A stretch of 64,000 bases of DNA from a bacterium (GCA_036504735.1 DASXUQ010000018.1:1-64000); one strand, 5' to 3'. Counted from the stretch's first letter, positions 34,782-43,666 are shown. Program-made: numbers and translations. Notes: generated by a model from the letters alone, not told the origin.

Positions 34782-36017
34782 ATGGCAGCAGAAAAGCGCA
34801 GCACTGAAGAAGGCGGGAGCGAGGAAAGCACACAAAGTCAGGCCAGTGGCGGTGCATCCAAGAAGAGCGGCCGTTCCAAGGGTGGCAAAAAGTCTGCGGG
34901 CAGCAAACGTTCGACCACGGCATCGCGGACCCGTTCCGGCAGCAAAAGCGCCAGCAAGTCCAGTTCGTCCAGAGGCGGGACAACGGGGACTCGCGGCAAG
35001 ACAGGGACAGGGAAGAGCACACGCAAGAGTTCAACGAAGAGCACGACGGGCCACAAGTCAGGCGCCACCGCGAGTAGCCGCGGCACATCCAGCACAACGT
35101 CTGCCCGCCGCACGGGCACATCCACCCGCAGCACGAGCACGTCGAGCCGCAACCGCACCAGCGGCAGCTCCAGCCAGGGCATGACCGGCGGCGGCAGCCG
35201 AGGCCGCGGTCAGGGAGGTTCGACCATGAGCCGACGAAGCAGCGAAGGCCAGGGAACGCAAGGCAGTTGGGGACAGCAGGGTTCGGGCCGCTCGGGAGGG
35301 CGGGAAGAAGAATACCGTGGACGCGGCGGCTGGGAGCAGGAAGAGGAGTACGGACGGGGACGTTCCTCGGGCCGTGGCGATTGGGAGCAGGAGGAAGGCC
35401 GTCACGGCATGAGCCGCTCCGAAGCGGGACGCATGGGTGGCATGCATTCGCATGATCGCGACGAGCGCGGCGGAAGCAGTGGTGGCGGCGGACGCGGTGG
35501 TTGGGAGCAGGAAGAAAACTACGGACGCGGACGCGCTTCGGGGCGCGGCGGGTACGAAGAAGAGCGCGGTAACAGCAGCCGTTCACGCGGTGGCTATGGT
35601 GGTTATGGTGACGAAGAGGGCCGCCCGGGGATGAGCCGCTCGGAAGCCGGACGCATGGGTGGCATGCATTCGCATGACCGCGACTATGAGCGCGGCGGAA
35701 GCAGCGGTGGTGGCGGTCGCGGCAACTGGAATGAAGAAGAGGAGTATGGACGCGGGCGCTCTTCAGGCCGCGGCAGTTACGGTGAAGAAGAGGAAGGTGG
35801 TTACAGCGGCCACAGCAGTTCCCGCAGCCGTGGTGGTTACGGCGGCGAAGAAGAGCAAAGCCGTGGCCATCACAGCGGTATGACCGGCAGCGGAAGCAGC
35901 CACACGGGCAGCCGGCAAGGTCACGCGCATGAACCGGGCCGTTCATCCCGGAGTCACGAGGAAGAGACGCGTGGACAGGGTCCTTCCCGTGGCGGTTCGC
36001 GCAACCGTAACCGGTAA
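34782..36017 (+). CDS. Disordered RGG/KGG-type protein with histone H1-like N-terminus
   Basis: 411 residues from the ATG at 34782 (AAGAGG upstream). Residues about 25-135 are almost only K, S, T, R, G and A (SKKSGRSKGGKKSAGSKRS...), like histone H1-type or AlgR3-like nucleic-acid-binding tails. Residues about 135-400 are Gly/Arg/Glu/Ser-rich with RGG and GRGR motifs (EEEYGRGRSSGRG). The motif GMSRSEAGRMGGMHSHDRD occurs twice (about 210 and 310). It resembles the KGG/Con-10-type motif of stress hydrophilins such as GsiB. The tail ends GGSRNRNR. No folded domain or signal peptide is visible. A cytosolic nucleic-acid-binding, stress-related disordered protein is inferred. Confidence 0.75.
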   Translation: MAAEKRSTEEGGSEESTQSQASGGASKKSGRSKGGKKSAGSKRSTTASRTRSGSKSASKSSSSRGGTTGTRGKTGTGKSTRKSSTKSTTGHKSGATASSRGTSSTTSARRTGTSTRSTSTSSRNRTSGSSSQGMTGGGSRGRGQGGSTMSRRSSEGQGTQGSWGQQGSGRSGGREEEYRGRGGWEQEEEYGRGRSSGRGDWEQEEGRHGMSRSEAGRMGGMHSHDRDERGGSSGGGGRGGWEQEENYGRGRASGRGGYEEERGNSSRSRGGYGGYGDEEGRPGMSRSEAGRMGGMHSHDRDYERGGSSGGGGRGNWNEEEEYGRGRSSGRGSYGEEEEGGYSGHSSSRSRGGYGGEEEQSRGHHSGMTGSGSSHTGSRQGHAHEPGRSSRSHEEETRGQGPSRGGSRNRNR

Positions 36018-36567
36018 ACGGCGACCGGAAACACTGCCGTTATTCTGGATGCTTTCATCGCCCCGCTTATCGGCGGGGCGGTGTTGTATCCGGCAAGGTG
36101 AGTATGCCGTTCGGGAAAGTGCGCGTTGCCTCTCCAATTCTTCTTTTCGGTGCGGCACTCCTTCACACTCCCGCGCACTATGGCACGGCACGGTCCGGAG
36201 GCAGGAACCGTCCGAATCGCGCGGAGTTTCCAAGGAGTCTTGCGATTCGGTGTTCACTCACTGCCGCAGACTCTGCGGCGCGGCCTGTGAAGCAGAATCT
36301 GCGCCGCCATCATACGGTCCGCGGCACCGCGCTTCGTGCCGTGTTCTCCAATCCAAACGATCCTCTATTCTCTGGTCCGCGCGTGCTGTGTCGCGCTCTA
36401 ACTCTACTCTTGACCGGGCGGATGTAGAGCTTTGTGATGCTCAAGCGGTTCATGGAATGCTCAGTGGACCGGTCTCCTATTCAAGAGTACTCTCGCTCAA
36501 TTTATGCCGGTGGATATTATTACCACACGCAACGTCAGGACGATCTCGTAACCAAAGGAGAAGTATC
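36018..36567. other. 550-base non-coding leader of second disordered protein
   Basis: A terminator-like hairpin lies at 36059-36080 (CGCCCCGC / GCGGGGCG). A possible promoter is TTGACC (36410-36415), 17 bases, TGTGAT. No gene is supported in the remainder. Confidence 0.55.
36059..36080 (+). terminator. Hairpin after first disordered-protein gene
   Basis: 8-bp stem CGCCCCGC / GCGGGGCG with a TTATCG loop, followed by GTGTTGT; the T tract is weak. Confidence 0.55.
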
Positions 36568-37260
36568 ATGACTCGACGAAGTGAAGGCGAAGATTACCGT
36601 AGCCACAGCAGGTACAACGAAGAAGAAGATTATGGCCGGGGACGCGGGGGTCGCGGCCGGTATGAGGAAGAAGAGTTTGAAGGCCACGGCCGGGGCGGGC
36701 GTGGCGGATACGGCGAGGAAGAGATTCGCGGGCGCGGCCGCGCGATGAACCGCGGTTTCGGCGGCGAGTACACCAGCAGCCGTAGCTATCGCGGCAATGT
36801 TGAAGATGATCGCCGGGGCTGGAATGCGGAGTATGAGCAGCGTGATGAACTGGGACGCTTCATGCCCGAGCACGGTACGCGGGGATACGGCGGCCGGAGA
36901 CGGGATATTGAGATGGAACTCGAAGAACGCAGCGAGCGCGCTGAGCGCATGCCGCGCGATCAGTATGGCCAGTTCATTCCGGAAGAACAGGGATGGCACG
37001 GCCGGGGCCGTACACAGGGCAGATATGAGGAAGAAGGGCGCGGGTACAGCAGCCGCAGCCGGAGCGGATACGGCGAGCAGGAAGAGCACGGCAGCCGTTC
37101 GCGCGGCGGTTACGGTCATGAGGAAGAAGGGCGTCACGGGATGAGCCGCTCGGAAGCGGGACGTATCGGTGGCTATCACTCTCATGGCGAGCCTGCTCCC
37201 GGTGAGCGGGGTTATGGCCGCAGTTCTTCGGGCAACCGTTCGCGTGGGCGCAACCGCTGA
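36568..37260 (+). CDS. Disordered RGG/KGG-type protein, second of three
   Basis: 230 residues; ATG behind AAAGGAG. The sequence is dominated by G, R, E, Y and S. Acidic-aromatic and RGG blocks alternate (EEEDYGRGRGGRGRYEEEE). Two copies of an (R)DxxGxFxPE motif are present (RDELGRFMPEHG about 92 and RDQYGQFIPEEQG about 135), known from KGG-type stress proteins. One GRHGMSRSEAGRIGGYHSH motif (about 190) matches the first gene, and the tail SSGNRSRGRNR also resembles it. No folded domain or signal peptide. Charge alternates so that the net charge is near balanced, unlike the Lys-rich start of the first gene. Same inferred role as its neighbours. Confidence 0.75.
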   Translation: MTRRSEGEDYRSHSRYNEEEDYGRGRGGRGRYEEEEFEGHGRGGRGGYGEEEIRGRGRAMNRGFGGEYTSSRSYRGNVEDDRRGWNAEYEQRDELGRFMPEHGTRGYGGRRRDIEMELEERSERAERMPRDQYGQFIPEEQGWHGRGRTQGRYEEEGRGYSSRSRSGYGEQEEHGSRSRGGYGHEEEGRHGMSRSEAGRIGGYHSHGEPAPGERGYGRSSSGNRSRGRNR

Positions 37261-37850
37261 GTGCGGTGTTGACAACCACGGTCAATGGAACACCGCCTCA
37301 CCCGAATGTTCCGGTGCGGCGGTGTTCTCTTTCTGCGGGCAGGGTGATCGTTACCGCACGAGAATAGCGGATGCCTCGCGCCATGCACACACGGCACACA
37401 GAGGCGCTCATTCTCTCTTCGGCGTACTGTACCGCAACGCGCCCGTGAGGTGGGAACCGCTCTATCGGCGCGGCGTGTTTATAGTATGTCATGGCCGTCG
37501 TGTCGCTGCCGTCGTGCATCCGTGCCCCACGGTGTGATAAAGCGTGCCGCTGACAGAACAGACAGCGTTTCCGGCACCCCCATTTCCGGAAGCGGCACAG
37601 GTCACACCGGCGGTTTCTCATTTCCATCACGCGACATTTTCAACAGTAGTTTGTACGCACCTTGCCCTTGTTCTTAACGCAACATCGTTGGAGTGACGCG
37701 TGAAAGATGCCGGGGATTTTCTGTGCTTCTGCTGAGCTATCCGGCACGAAGTTCAGCGGTGAATTCCATCGCTCGGTGCGAATGAGGATATGCAGGATTC
37801 AATCGGACTGGAAAAGGTTATCTGACCAGCTAATCAAAGGAGTAGGAATC
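37261..37850. other. 590-base non-coding leader of third disordered protein
   Basis: Begins with a terminator (37288-37331). The rest contains no supported gene; short frames in several directions lack ribosome-binding sites. AAAGGAG lies before the ATG at 37851. Confidence 0.6.
37288..37331 (+). terminator. Terminator after second disordered-protein gene
   Basis: 10-bp stem GAACACCGCC / GGCGGTGTTC followed by TCTTTCT. Confidence 0.7.
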
Positions 37851-39182
37851 ATGGCTCGACAGAATCGAAACGTCGGGAGCAGCAGCGGCCGTGGATTAAG
37901 TTCCAGCCGCAATTTGTATGGCAGTTCCGATATCGGCAGCAGCAGCAGCCGGGGACGCGGCCGCGGCTACGAATATGAAGAGGATATGGGATCGCACGGC
38001 AGCTATGGCGGCAGCTCTTCGGATGACTATACCAGTGGCAGCAGCCGTGGTCATCGCTCGGGCTCCTCGCAGTCCGGCAGCGGTTGGCAGGGCGGTTCCA
38101 GCGGCAGCTCCGGCTACGGCAGCAGCGGCGGCAGCACCCGTTCGCGCAGCGGCCAGTACGATCAGGATTATGAAAGCGGGCAGGGCGGCTACGGCAGCAG
38201 TTCCAGCCGGCACGGTAGCAGCAGCCAGGGCGGTTGGGGTGGCAGCAGCGGCAGCAGCCGGGGACGTGGCAACGTAGGACGCTACGACGAAGACATCGAG
38301 AGCGGGCAGGGTGGCTACGGTTCATCCTCCGGTCGCTACGGCAGCACCGGCCAGGGCAGCGGCGGTCAGAGCGGCTGGGGCGGAAGCAGTAGCAGCCGTG
38401 GACGCGGCGGCTCACAGTTTGATCAGGATTACGAAAGCGGCCAGGGTGGGGGCTACGGTGGCACCTCTTCTGGCCGCTACGGTTCAGGTGGCAGCGAGGG
38501 CTGGGGCAGCAGTGGCCGTGGCCGCAGCAGCATGGGCGGCGGCTATGGTCAGGATCATGAAAGCGGCCAGGGCGGCTACGGTGGATCATCCTCCAGCCGT
38601 TATGGTAGCTCCTCCTCCGGCTCGCGCGGGTATGGCAGTTCCAGCCGTGGTCGCAGCGGCAGCTATGATGAGGACATCGAAGGCGGACAGGGCGGCTGGA
38701 GCGGCTCTTCGGGCCGCAGCGGCAGCTACGGTGGCTCCTCTTCGAGTCGTTATGGCAGCACGTCCGGACGCGGCGGTGGCAGCTCGCAATACAATGAGGA
38801 CTTCGAGAGCGGACAGGGTGGCCGAGGCAGCAGCCAAGGCCGTTATGGAAGCTCCTCGGGGCACTACGACAGCGATTATGAGAGCGGACACGGTGGCAGC
38901 AGCTACGGCGGCAGCCAGTCGGGCCGACACGGCAGTAATGTCGGCGGCGGCTACGGTGGCTCGAGCCAGGGCCGGTACGGCAGCTCCTCGCAGGGCGGTA
39001 ATGAGTACGAAGGCGGCCAAGGCGGCCAAGGCGGTATGGGCGGCTACGGCGGCTCGTCCAATCGCTCCGGCGGCAGCTATGGTGGCAGCATGGGCGGAAG
39101 CTCCAGCGGCCGTGGCTACGGCTCGTCGCAGACCAGCGGCTGGAATCAGGGTAACGATAGCGACGAAGACGATTATCGCTGA
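37851..39182 (+). CDS. Disordered Gly/Ser/Tyr repeat protein, third of three
   Basis: 443 residues; ATG behind AAAGGAGTAGG. Almost the whole protein is G, S, R, Y, Q plus acidic spots. Eight copies of a motif of the form (Y/F)xxDxExGxGG (for example YDQDYESGQGG, YDEDIESGQGG, YNEDFESGQGG) are spaced about 35-50 residues apart. Between them lie (G/S)Y(G/S) and SRGRG stretches (GGYGSSSSRHGSSSQGGWGG). This combination of Tyr-Gly/Ser and RGG motifs resembles the low-complexity regions of FUS/TAF15-type proteins that phase-separate. No signal peptide or folded domain is seen; the tail SDEDDYR is acidic. The KGG motif of its two neighbours is absent. Function unknown. Confidence 0.75.
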   Translation: MARQNRNVGSSSGRGLSSSRNLYGSSDIGSSSSRGRGRGYEYEEDMGSHGSYGGSSSDDYTSGSSRGHRSGSSQSGSGWQGGSSGSSGYGSSGGSTRSRSGQYDQDYESGQGGYGSSSSRHGSSSQGGWGGSSGSSRGRGNVGRYDEDIESGQGGYGSSSGRYGSTGQGSGGQSGWGGSSSSRGRGGSQFDQDYESGQGGGYGGTSSGRYGSGGSEGWGSSGRGRSSMGGGYGQDHESGQGGYGGSSSSRYGSSSSGSRGYGSSSRGRSGSYDEDIEGGQGGWSGSSGRSGSYGGSSSSRYGSTSGRGGGSSQYNEDFESGQGGRGSSQGRYGSSSGHYDSDYESGHGGSSYGGSQSGRHGSNVGGGYGGSSQGRYGSSSQGGNEYEGGQGGQGGMGGYGGSSNRSGGSYGGSMGGSSSGRGYGSSQTSGWNQGNDSDEDDYR

Positions 39183-39263
39183 TTCACCTGAGGCCCGATC
39201 CGCAGAGATCGCGCCGGAGGCACGATAGATTGACCCTTCAGATCACGCAAATCTGAGAAGTAA

Positions 39264-39297
39264 GCCCCGCTTTTACGAGCGGGGCGAACTTTTTTCT
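39264..39297 (+). terminator. Terminator of third disordered-protein gene
   Basis: Stem GCCCCGCT / AGCGGGGC with a TTTACG loop, then GAACTTTTTT. Confidence 0.9.
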
Positions 39298-39300
39298 GCC

Positions 39301-39335
39301 ATGAGAAAGCCCGCGACAGATGGCCGCGGGCTTTC
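39301..39335 (-). terminator. Terminator of the minus-strand β-barrel gene
   Basis: 11-bp stem GAAAGCCCGCG / CGCGGGCTTTC (39305-39335), followed on the minus strand by TCATGG; it lies 27 bases after the stop at 39362. Confidence 0.7.
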
Positions 39336-39361
39336 CTTATGCTGAACAGGGTACAGAATGA

Positions 39362-40072
39362 TCAGTACCTGTTGTGCATGAAATTGAAATCATAACCGGC
39401 CATAATCAGCACGCCGTCGGAGTGCCGCTTGAGGCCGCTTCCCTGGCCGATCAGACCGGAGACATTATTGCTGCCGTTGTTGAACTTGTTGATCAGTCCC
39501 CAACTGTAGCGGCCATCGAGACTGAAAGCGCCGGCAGGCGTCGGAATCTTGAATCCTAATCCGGCATTGAGGCCGAAGTCACCATTTCTCCAGTTGGGAA
39601 TGGTTCCCGACTGCGAGACATTGATGTTGGCCACGTTGCCGCTCAGGGTGTACTTATGGCTGAGATCAATACCGGCATAAGGACCAGCTTGAATAAACGG
39701 CACGAATTTCTGCGCCGCAAAGCGGTAGACAAGGAACGGGGCCAGACGAAGCTGATCCACCTTGTCTTTCTCGGTGATGCCGTTGGAAACAAATCTGCCG
39801 CCGGCTCTCACATACAGAAGATCCGTACGCAGGGACAGGCCCGTCGCCGGATTATTCATCGGCTGCCAGACGGAAAATTCATAGTTGACGCCAGCGGCGC
39901 CGCCGGTCTGGCTTTTCTTGGATATGTCAGCGCTGGGCGAGAGCCGTTCGCGCGCGATATTAATACCACCTCGGACGCCGAATGTCGGCAAGGGCAAGGT
40001 ACTGGACTGGGCAAATACAGAGCCAACGGCAATGAAACCCAATGCACATAGGGCAGCCAAAGACCGTTTCAT
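39362..40072 (-). CDS. Outer-membrane β-barrel protein (PorT-like)
   Basis: 236 residues; ATG behind AAAGGAAG. Signal peptide 1-21 (ends VFAQ). The rest alternates short amphipathic β-strands with turns (FGVRGGINIARE, LSLRTDLLYVRAGGRF, LRLAPFLVYRFAAQKFVPFIQAGPYAGID, GLGFKIPTPAGAFSLDGRYSWGL) and ends in YDFNFMHNRY, an aromatic-rich final strand. This is the outer-membrane β-barrel/PorT-like fold of the FCB group. PorT has been tied to T9SS in Bacteroidota, but this domain is widespread and no specific role can be claimed. Confidence 0.85.
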   Translation of the reverse strand: MKRSLAALCALGFIAVGSVFAQSSTLPLPTFGVRGGINIARERLSPSADISKKSQTGGAAGVNYEFSVWQPMNNPATGLSLRTDLLYVRAGGRFVSNGITEKDKVDQLRLAPFLVYRFAAQKFVPFIQAGPYAGIDLSHKYTLSGNVANINVSQSGTIPNWRNGDFGLNAGLGFKIPTPAGAFSLDGRYSWGLINKFNNGSNNVSGLIGQGSGLKRHSDGVLIMAGYDFNFMHNRY

Positions 40073-40541
40073 AAGAACACTTCCTTTAAAAGAGTAACCT
40101 AACCTGAATCACTATATCCCGGCTATGCCAAGTAAACCGCACAGCCGCCGTGGTTATGCGGCAATCATACTTTCCTTCTCTTCCATCGTACCCCGGAAAC
40201 TCCTGCTAAAGAGTAGAGGTTCCCTGATTCTCGATCTGTATAAGTGCGCATAACTCTCGACAACTCGCGACAGATTTTGATATAGAGCGATCCACACAAG
40301 CTCCACCCAAAACAAAAGGCGCTCCTTGCGCCTTCTATGTCACCGCGAGCTAACGGCGAGGCTTCCAACTGCACCCTACACCACTGCCGCTTGTGGCTGA
40401 GCGAAACCCCGGACGGAGATCGGAAGAACAAACACAACAAAGCCCCACCGCACGGTTTTGTGCAGCAAGGCTCTTCTATCAAAAGCAGTGTGAGGTGCGC
40501 GCTGAAACATGACGGGACACTATCTGTTCATCGTCCCGCGT
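40073..40541. other. Intergenic region
   Basis: Upstream part holds the leader of the β-barrel gene. The remainder has a small GGCGCTCCTTGCGCC hairpin near 40317 and no supported gene. Confidence 0.5.
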
Positions 40542-41834
40542 TCAGCGTTTCCCTTTGACCGGCAAGCTGTGCTTGGCCGCTGCGGTGTTGCTCAGGTGGC
40601 AGGAGATGCAGGACTGCGTGCCGCCATGGGTCTCGCCGTTGGTGTGGCACTTGCAGCAGAGCGAACGCTGGTCGGCAAAACCGAAGGGATTGGGAATGGG
40701 GAAGGAACCGGAAATCAATCCGTCCTGCTGCAGATAGGTCACATTGAAATCCCAGCGTCCTGCATAGGGTCCACTGGAGCCGTGGGAGCGATGGCAGGAG
40801 ATGCAACTGATGCGGCTGGCAAGCGTGGGTCCGGTGGTGGCACTGATGGCGGCGGCAGGATCTTCAAAAGGCACGCTGGGCAAATAGGCCGTGGCCAGAT
40901 TGCCACCCGTAGGATTGCTGCTACCGCCATACCCATTGTAGGCCATGGCGATGTCGCGGCCCAGCGTGATGTCCACCGGATGCTGAAAGGCACCGAGACT
41001 ATTCTGATGGTACGTGCCGTGGCAGTTGGCGCACCAGGCTGTCATGCCGCTTAAATATGCGGCATGGTTGGTCGGCGATTCTGCACCGGAAACGATGCTG
41101 ATGCCCTGCGCCTGCGGCGCGGGATTGACAAACTGGAAATCGCCCGCCTGAACATGTCCCTGCCCGTACAGCATCCGGTAGTTGGTATTGCCGTGCGGGT
41201 TGTGGCAACTGGTGCAGCCGAGGGCACTGGAGGGATACGTTCCTCCGGGCGCGGTCTGGTAGGAGGGATCCGGCGACGTGCCACGGGAATCGGAAATAAT
41301 GCTGTGTCCCGCATGGCTGCCCATAATCGGGTTGGTCGCCCCGGCAGGACCGTCATTCAGATTTGCGGAGGAAAGATAGACGAAATTGCCGGCGCCCTTC
41401 TCGGCAGGCGGATGCAGCGGATCTGACCCCCACGCCGATCCCAAATCCGAGGCATGGCAGGACAGGCAGGCATCGGTGGCCGTGGCGAACTTCAGAAGCT
41501 GCGGCCCGGTCACTACCTGCGGCACACCGTTTTCACTGGCATGCATCGTGTGACAGGACGCGCAGTTAGCCACACCGGCTTCGTGGAAGGCAAGGGCCGG
41601 GGCGCAAACGCCAAAAAGCCAAAAGGCCAAAAAGCTGAAAGCATACCCCCATCCTAACCTTCCCGTCCCGCGATGAATCGGGAACCTACAGTAGGGGAAG
41701 GAAGCAGAACCCCCTTCTGCTTCCCCTTTTTTCAAAGGGGGAAGGGCCATCGGGTCTCCCCCCTTAGAATAAGGGGGGACTAAAGGGGGTCGCATTTCTG
41801 CTTTCAGTTTTCTGTTTTCCGTTTTGCGCACCAT
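40542..41834 (-). CDS. Secreted multihaem cytochrome c (seven CxxCH motifs)
   Basis: 430 residues; ATG at 41834, 16 bases after the CBS stop, with TAAGGG upstream. Seven haem motifs are present: CASCH (91), CLSCH (123), CTSCH, CANCH, CISCH, CCKCH and CISCH near the end. The paired-CXXCH spacing is typical of periplasmic or extracellular electron-transfer cytochromes. A signal peptide h-region and cleavage site lie at about 66-82 (FSFLAFWLFGVCAPALA). It is preceded by about 65 residues that come from repeats: an A-rich micro-repeat (residues 1-14, RKTENRKLKAEM) and the C-run/G-run repeat (PPLVPPYSKGGDP...). No in-frame ATG, GTG or TTG lies right before the h-region. The true start is therefore uncertain. 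Confidence 0.88.
   Translation of the reverse strand: MVRKTENRKLKAEMRPPLVPPYSKGGDPMALPPLKKGEAEGGSASFPYCRFPIHRGTGRLGWGYAFSFLAFWLFGVCAPALAFHEAGVANCASCHTMHASENGVPQVVTGPQLLKFATATDACLSCHASDLGSAWGSDPLHPPAEKGAGNFVYLSSANLNDGPAGATNPIMGSHAGHSIISDSRGTSPDPSYQTAPGGTYPSSALGCTSCHNPHGNTNYRMLYGQGHVQAGDFQFVNPAPQAQGISIVSGAESPTNHAAYLSGMTAWCANCHGTYHQNSLGAFQHPVDITLGRDIAMAYNGYGGSSNPTGGNLATAYLPSVPFEDPAAAISATTGPTLASRISCISCHRSHGSSGPYAGRWDFNVTYLQQDGLISGSFPIPNPFGFADQRSLCCKCHTNGETHGGTQSCISCHLSNTAAAKHSLPVKGKR
41591..41645. repeat. A-rich micro-repeat encoding the cytochrome signal peptide
   Basis: Repeated GCCAAAAAGCC / GCCAAAAGGCC units. Read on the minus strand they encode FLAFWLFG in the h-region. Confidence 0.7.
41700..41800. 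repeat. C-run/G-run palindromic repeat, copy 2 (within coding frame)
   Basis: Contains CCCCTTTTTTCAAAGGGG and CCCCCCTTAGAATAAGGGGGG palindromic pairs plus AACCCCCTTCTGCTTCCCC. It lies inside the cytochrome frame. Confidence 0.8.
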
Positions 41835-41850
41835 GCTCAGCCCTTAGCCT

Positions 41851-43266
41851 TTAGTTCTGCTCACCGCCTCCATTTAAGCCATTTTTTACGAGAAAGTCAA
41901 TGAGATCGATCTTGGTGATAATGTCTGCCGGAGTGCTGTTCCTTGTCACAATCACCGCCTCATTGGGAGAACGGGTGAAGATTGCCGACACATCATCCAG
42001 CGGGGAGTCCTCGGATACCGTGGGAACGTCGTTGTGGATAATCGGGGCAATTTCCGAGCTGGGAAAGCCGATGCCGGAGAGCATGAAATTCAACAAATCG
42101 CGTTCTTCGATCAGCCCCAACACCTTGTTTTCTTCGATGACGGGAAGCTGGGAGATGCCATTGGACTTCATCCGGGCAATAACTTCATCCACATGCTCGG
42201 TCTTGTGCACGGCGATCAAGCCGTGGCGGTCGCGCTGATCGAGCAGGTCGCGCACGCGGCCCATGCGCGGACGGCTCTCGAGAAACTGATTGTCCCGCAT
42301 CCATTCGTCGTTGTACATTTTAGACAAATAACGACTGCCACTATCGGGCATGACGGCGACAATCACCGAGCCTTTGGGTGCGCGCTGAGCTACTTGCAGA
42401 GCTGCAAACACCGCCCCGCCCGAGGAGCCGCCGATGAGCAGGCCTTCTTCCCGCGCCAGACGGCGCGCGGTGTTGAAGGCGTCGGCGTCACTGATGCGGA
42501 TGATGTCATCGATCAGCGAGAAATCCATGTTGCCCACCAGCATATCCTCGCCGATTCCTTCGACCTTATAGACAAAACTCTCTCCGATCTGCCCGGTCTT
42601 CCAGTAGTTGTAGAACACGCTACCGTAGGGATCCACGCCAATGCACTTGATGGAGGGGTTCTTCTCCTTCAGGTATCTTGCCACACCGGAGAAGGTGCCG
42701 CCCGTGCCCAGACCTGCGACATAATAGTCGATCTTGCCTTCGGTCTGCTCCCAGATTTCCGGGCCGGTCAAGGTGTAGTGGGCTTCACTGTTGGCGGGGT
42801 TATGGTACTGGTTGACATAAAAGCTGCCGGGAAGCTCGCGGTGGATCCGCTTGGCGGTCTCATAGTAGCTCTGCGGGCTGTCCGGCGGCACGTTGGTGGG
42901 TGTCACCACCACCTTGGCGCCGAAGGCCTTGAGGCCATTCACCTTCTCCTGGCTCATCTTATCGGGCATGGTGAAGATACATTTGTAGCCTTTCACCGCG
43001 GAGACCATCGCAATGGCCGCGCCGGTATTGCCCGAGGTATTCTCGACAATCGTCCCGCCGGGCTTAAGTTCGCCCGAGCGCAGCGCGGCATCGAGAATCC
43101 GCATGGCGATCCGGTCCTTGATGGAGCCGCCCGGATTCAGGTATTCGGCTTTCACCCAGACTTCCGAGGGCATCCCCTGCGTGATCCGGTTCAGCCGGAC
43201 CAGCGGCGTGTTGCCAATGGCTTCGAGGATGTTGGCCAGACGGCGTTTTTCTTTCGATGGTTCCAT
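41851..43266 (-). CDS. Cystathionine β-synthase with regulatory CBS pair
   Basis: 471 residues. The PLP-dependent fold-type II catalytic domain (1-325) has the Schiff-base lysine K50 in GGSIKDR, the TSGNTG substrate loop (about 78-83) and the GTGGT phosphate-binding loop (about 187-191). Two CBS domains follow (about 345-465; for example MKSNGISQLPVIEENKVLGLIEERDLL). It condenses serine (or an activated serine) with homocysteine to cystathionine in reverse transsulfuration. The CBS pair normally binds adenosyl ligands such as AdoMet and adjusts activity. Cysteine synthases lack the CBS pair, so CBS is preferred. No cystathionine γ-lyase is adjacent. Confidence 0.93.
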   Translation of the reverse strand: MEPSKEKRRLANILEAIGNTPLVRLNRITQGMPSEVWVKAEYLNPGGSIKDRIAMRILDAALRSGELKPGGTIVENTSGNTGAAIAMVSAVKGYKCIFTMPDKMSQEKVNGLKAFGAKVVVTPTNVPPDSPQSYYETAKRIHRELPGSFYVNQYHNPANSEAHYTLTGPEIWEQTEGKIDYYVAGLGTGGTFSGVARYLKEKNPSIKCIGVDPYGSVFYNYWKTGQIGESFVYKVEGIGEDMLVGNMDFSLIDDIIRISDADAFNTARRLAREEGLLIGGSSGGAVFAALQVAQRAPKGSVIVAVMPDSGSRYLSKMYNDEWMRDNQFLESRPRMGRVRDLLDQRDRHGLIAVHKTEHVDEVIARMKSNGISQLPVIEENKVLGLIEERDLLNFMLSGIGFPSSEIAPIIHNDVPTVSEDSPLDDVSAIFTRSPNEAVIVTRNSTPADIITKIDLIDFLVKNGLNGGGEQN

Positions 43267-43666
43267 TCGTGATGACCCTTCATCATGTTATCGCAGCACA
43301 AAAAATAATCGCAGTTTCTTGACGGTCTTGTAGTCTATACTTCCTACCTTGAACTCCACAATGCCTCTCAATGGTTGCGCCCTTCTTAGCCTCGGCCCCT
43401 ATTCCAGCGGCGCCGTGTCTCGAAAACACAAAACCCTTCACAGGCAGCAAAGGGTTTTAGCGAAGCATCTGTTTATCAAGCACTAACTCATAGACGCGCG
43501 CAAACGGCCCTTCACCTCGCGGAGGATAAGACAACAAAGACAAGTGCAATCTGTGGCCGTGTTCATCATGAGATTAATATAGTCATAATAGGGCTACTTG
43601 TCAAGAATTAAATGCGACAAAATCTATCCCGTTGAACCCAAGAAAGTGAGAGCATGCAACCGAGGC
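43267..43666. other. Intergenic region between CBS and toxin-antitoxin genes
   Basis: A possible promoter of the CBS gene lies on the minus strand: TTGTGG (43361-43356), 16 bases, TATAGA (43339-43334). The rest holds no recognisable gene. Confidence 0.5.

Noticed and set aside
34846-35946. Other long frames over the first disordered gene on both strands
   Set aside because: Low-complexity GC-rich DNA is open in several frames; only the chosen frame has KGG-like motifs shared with the next gene.
38311-39228. Ala-rich frame overlapping the third disordered protein
   Set aside because: It is the shifted reading of the same G/S/R repeats; the chosen frame has AAAGGAG, an ATG and a consistent motif series.
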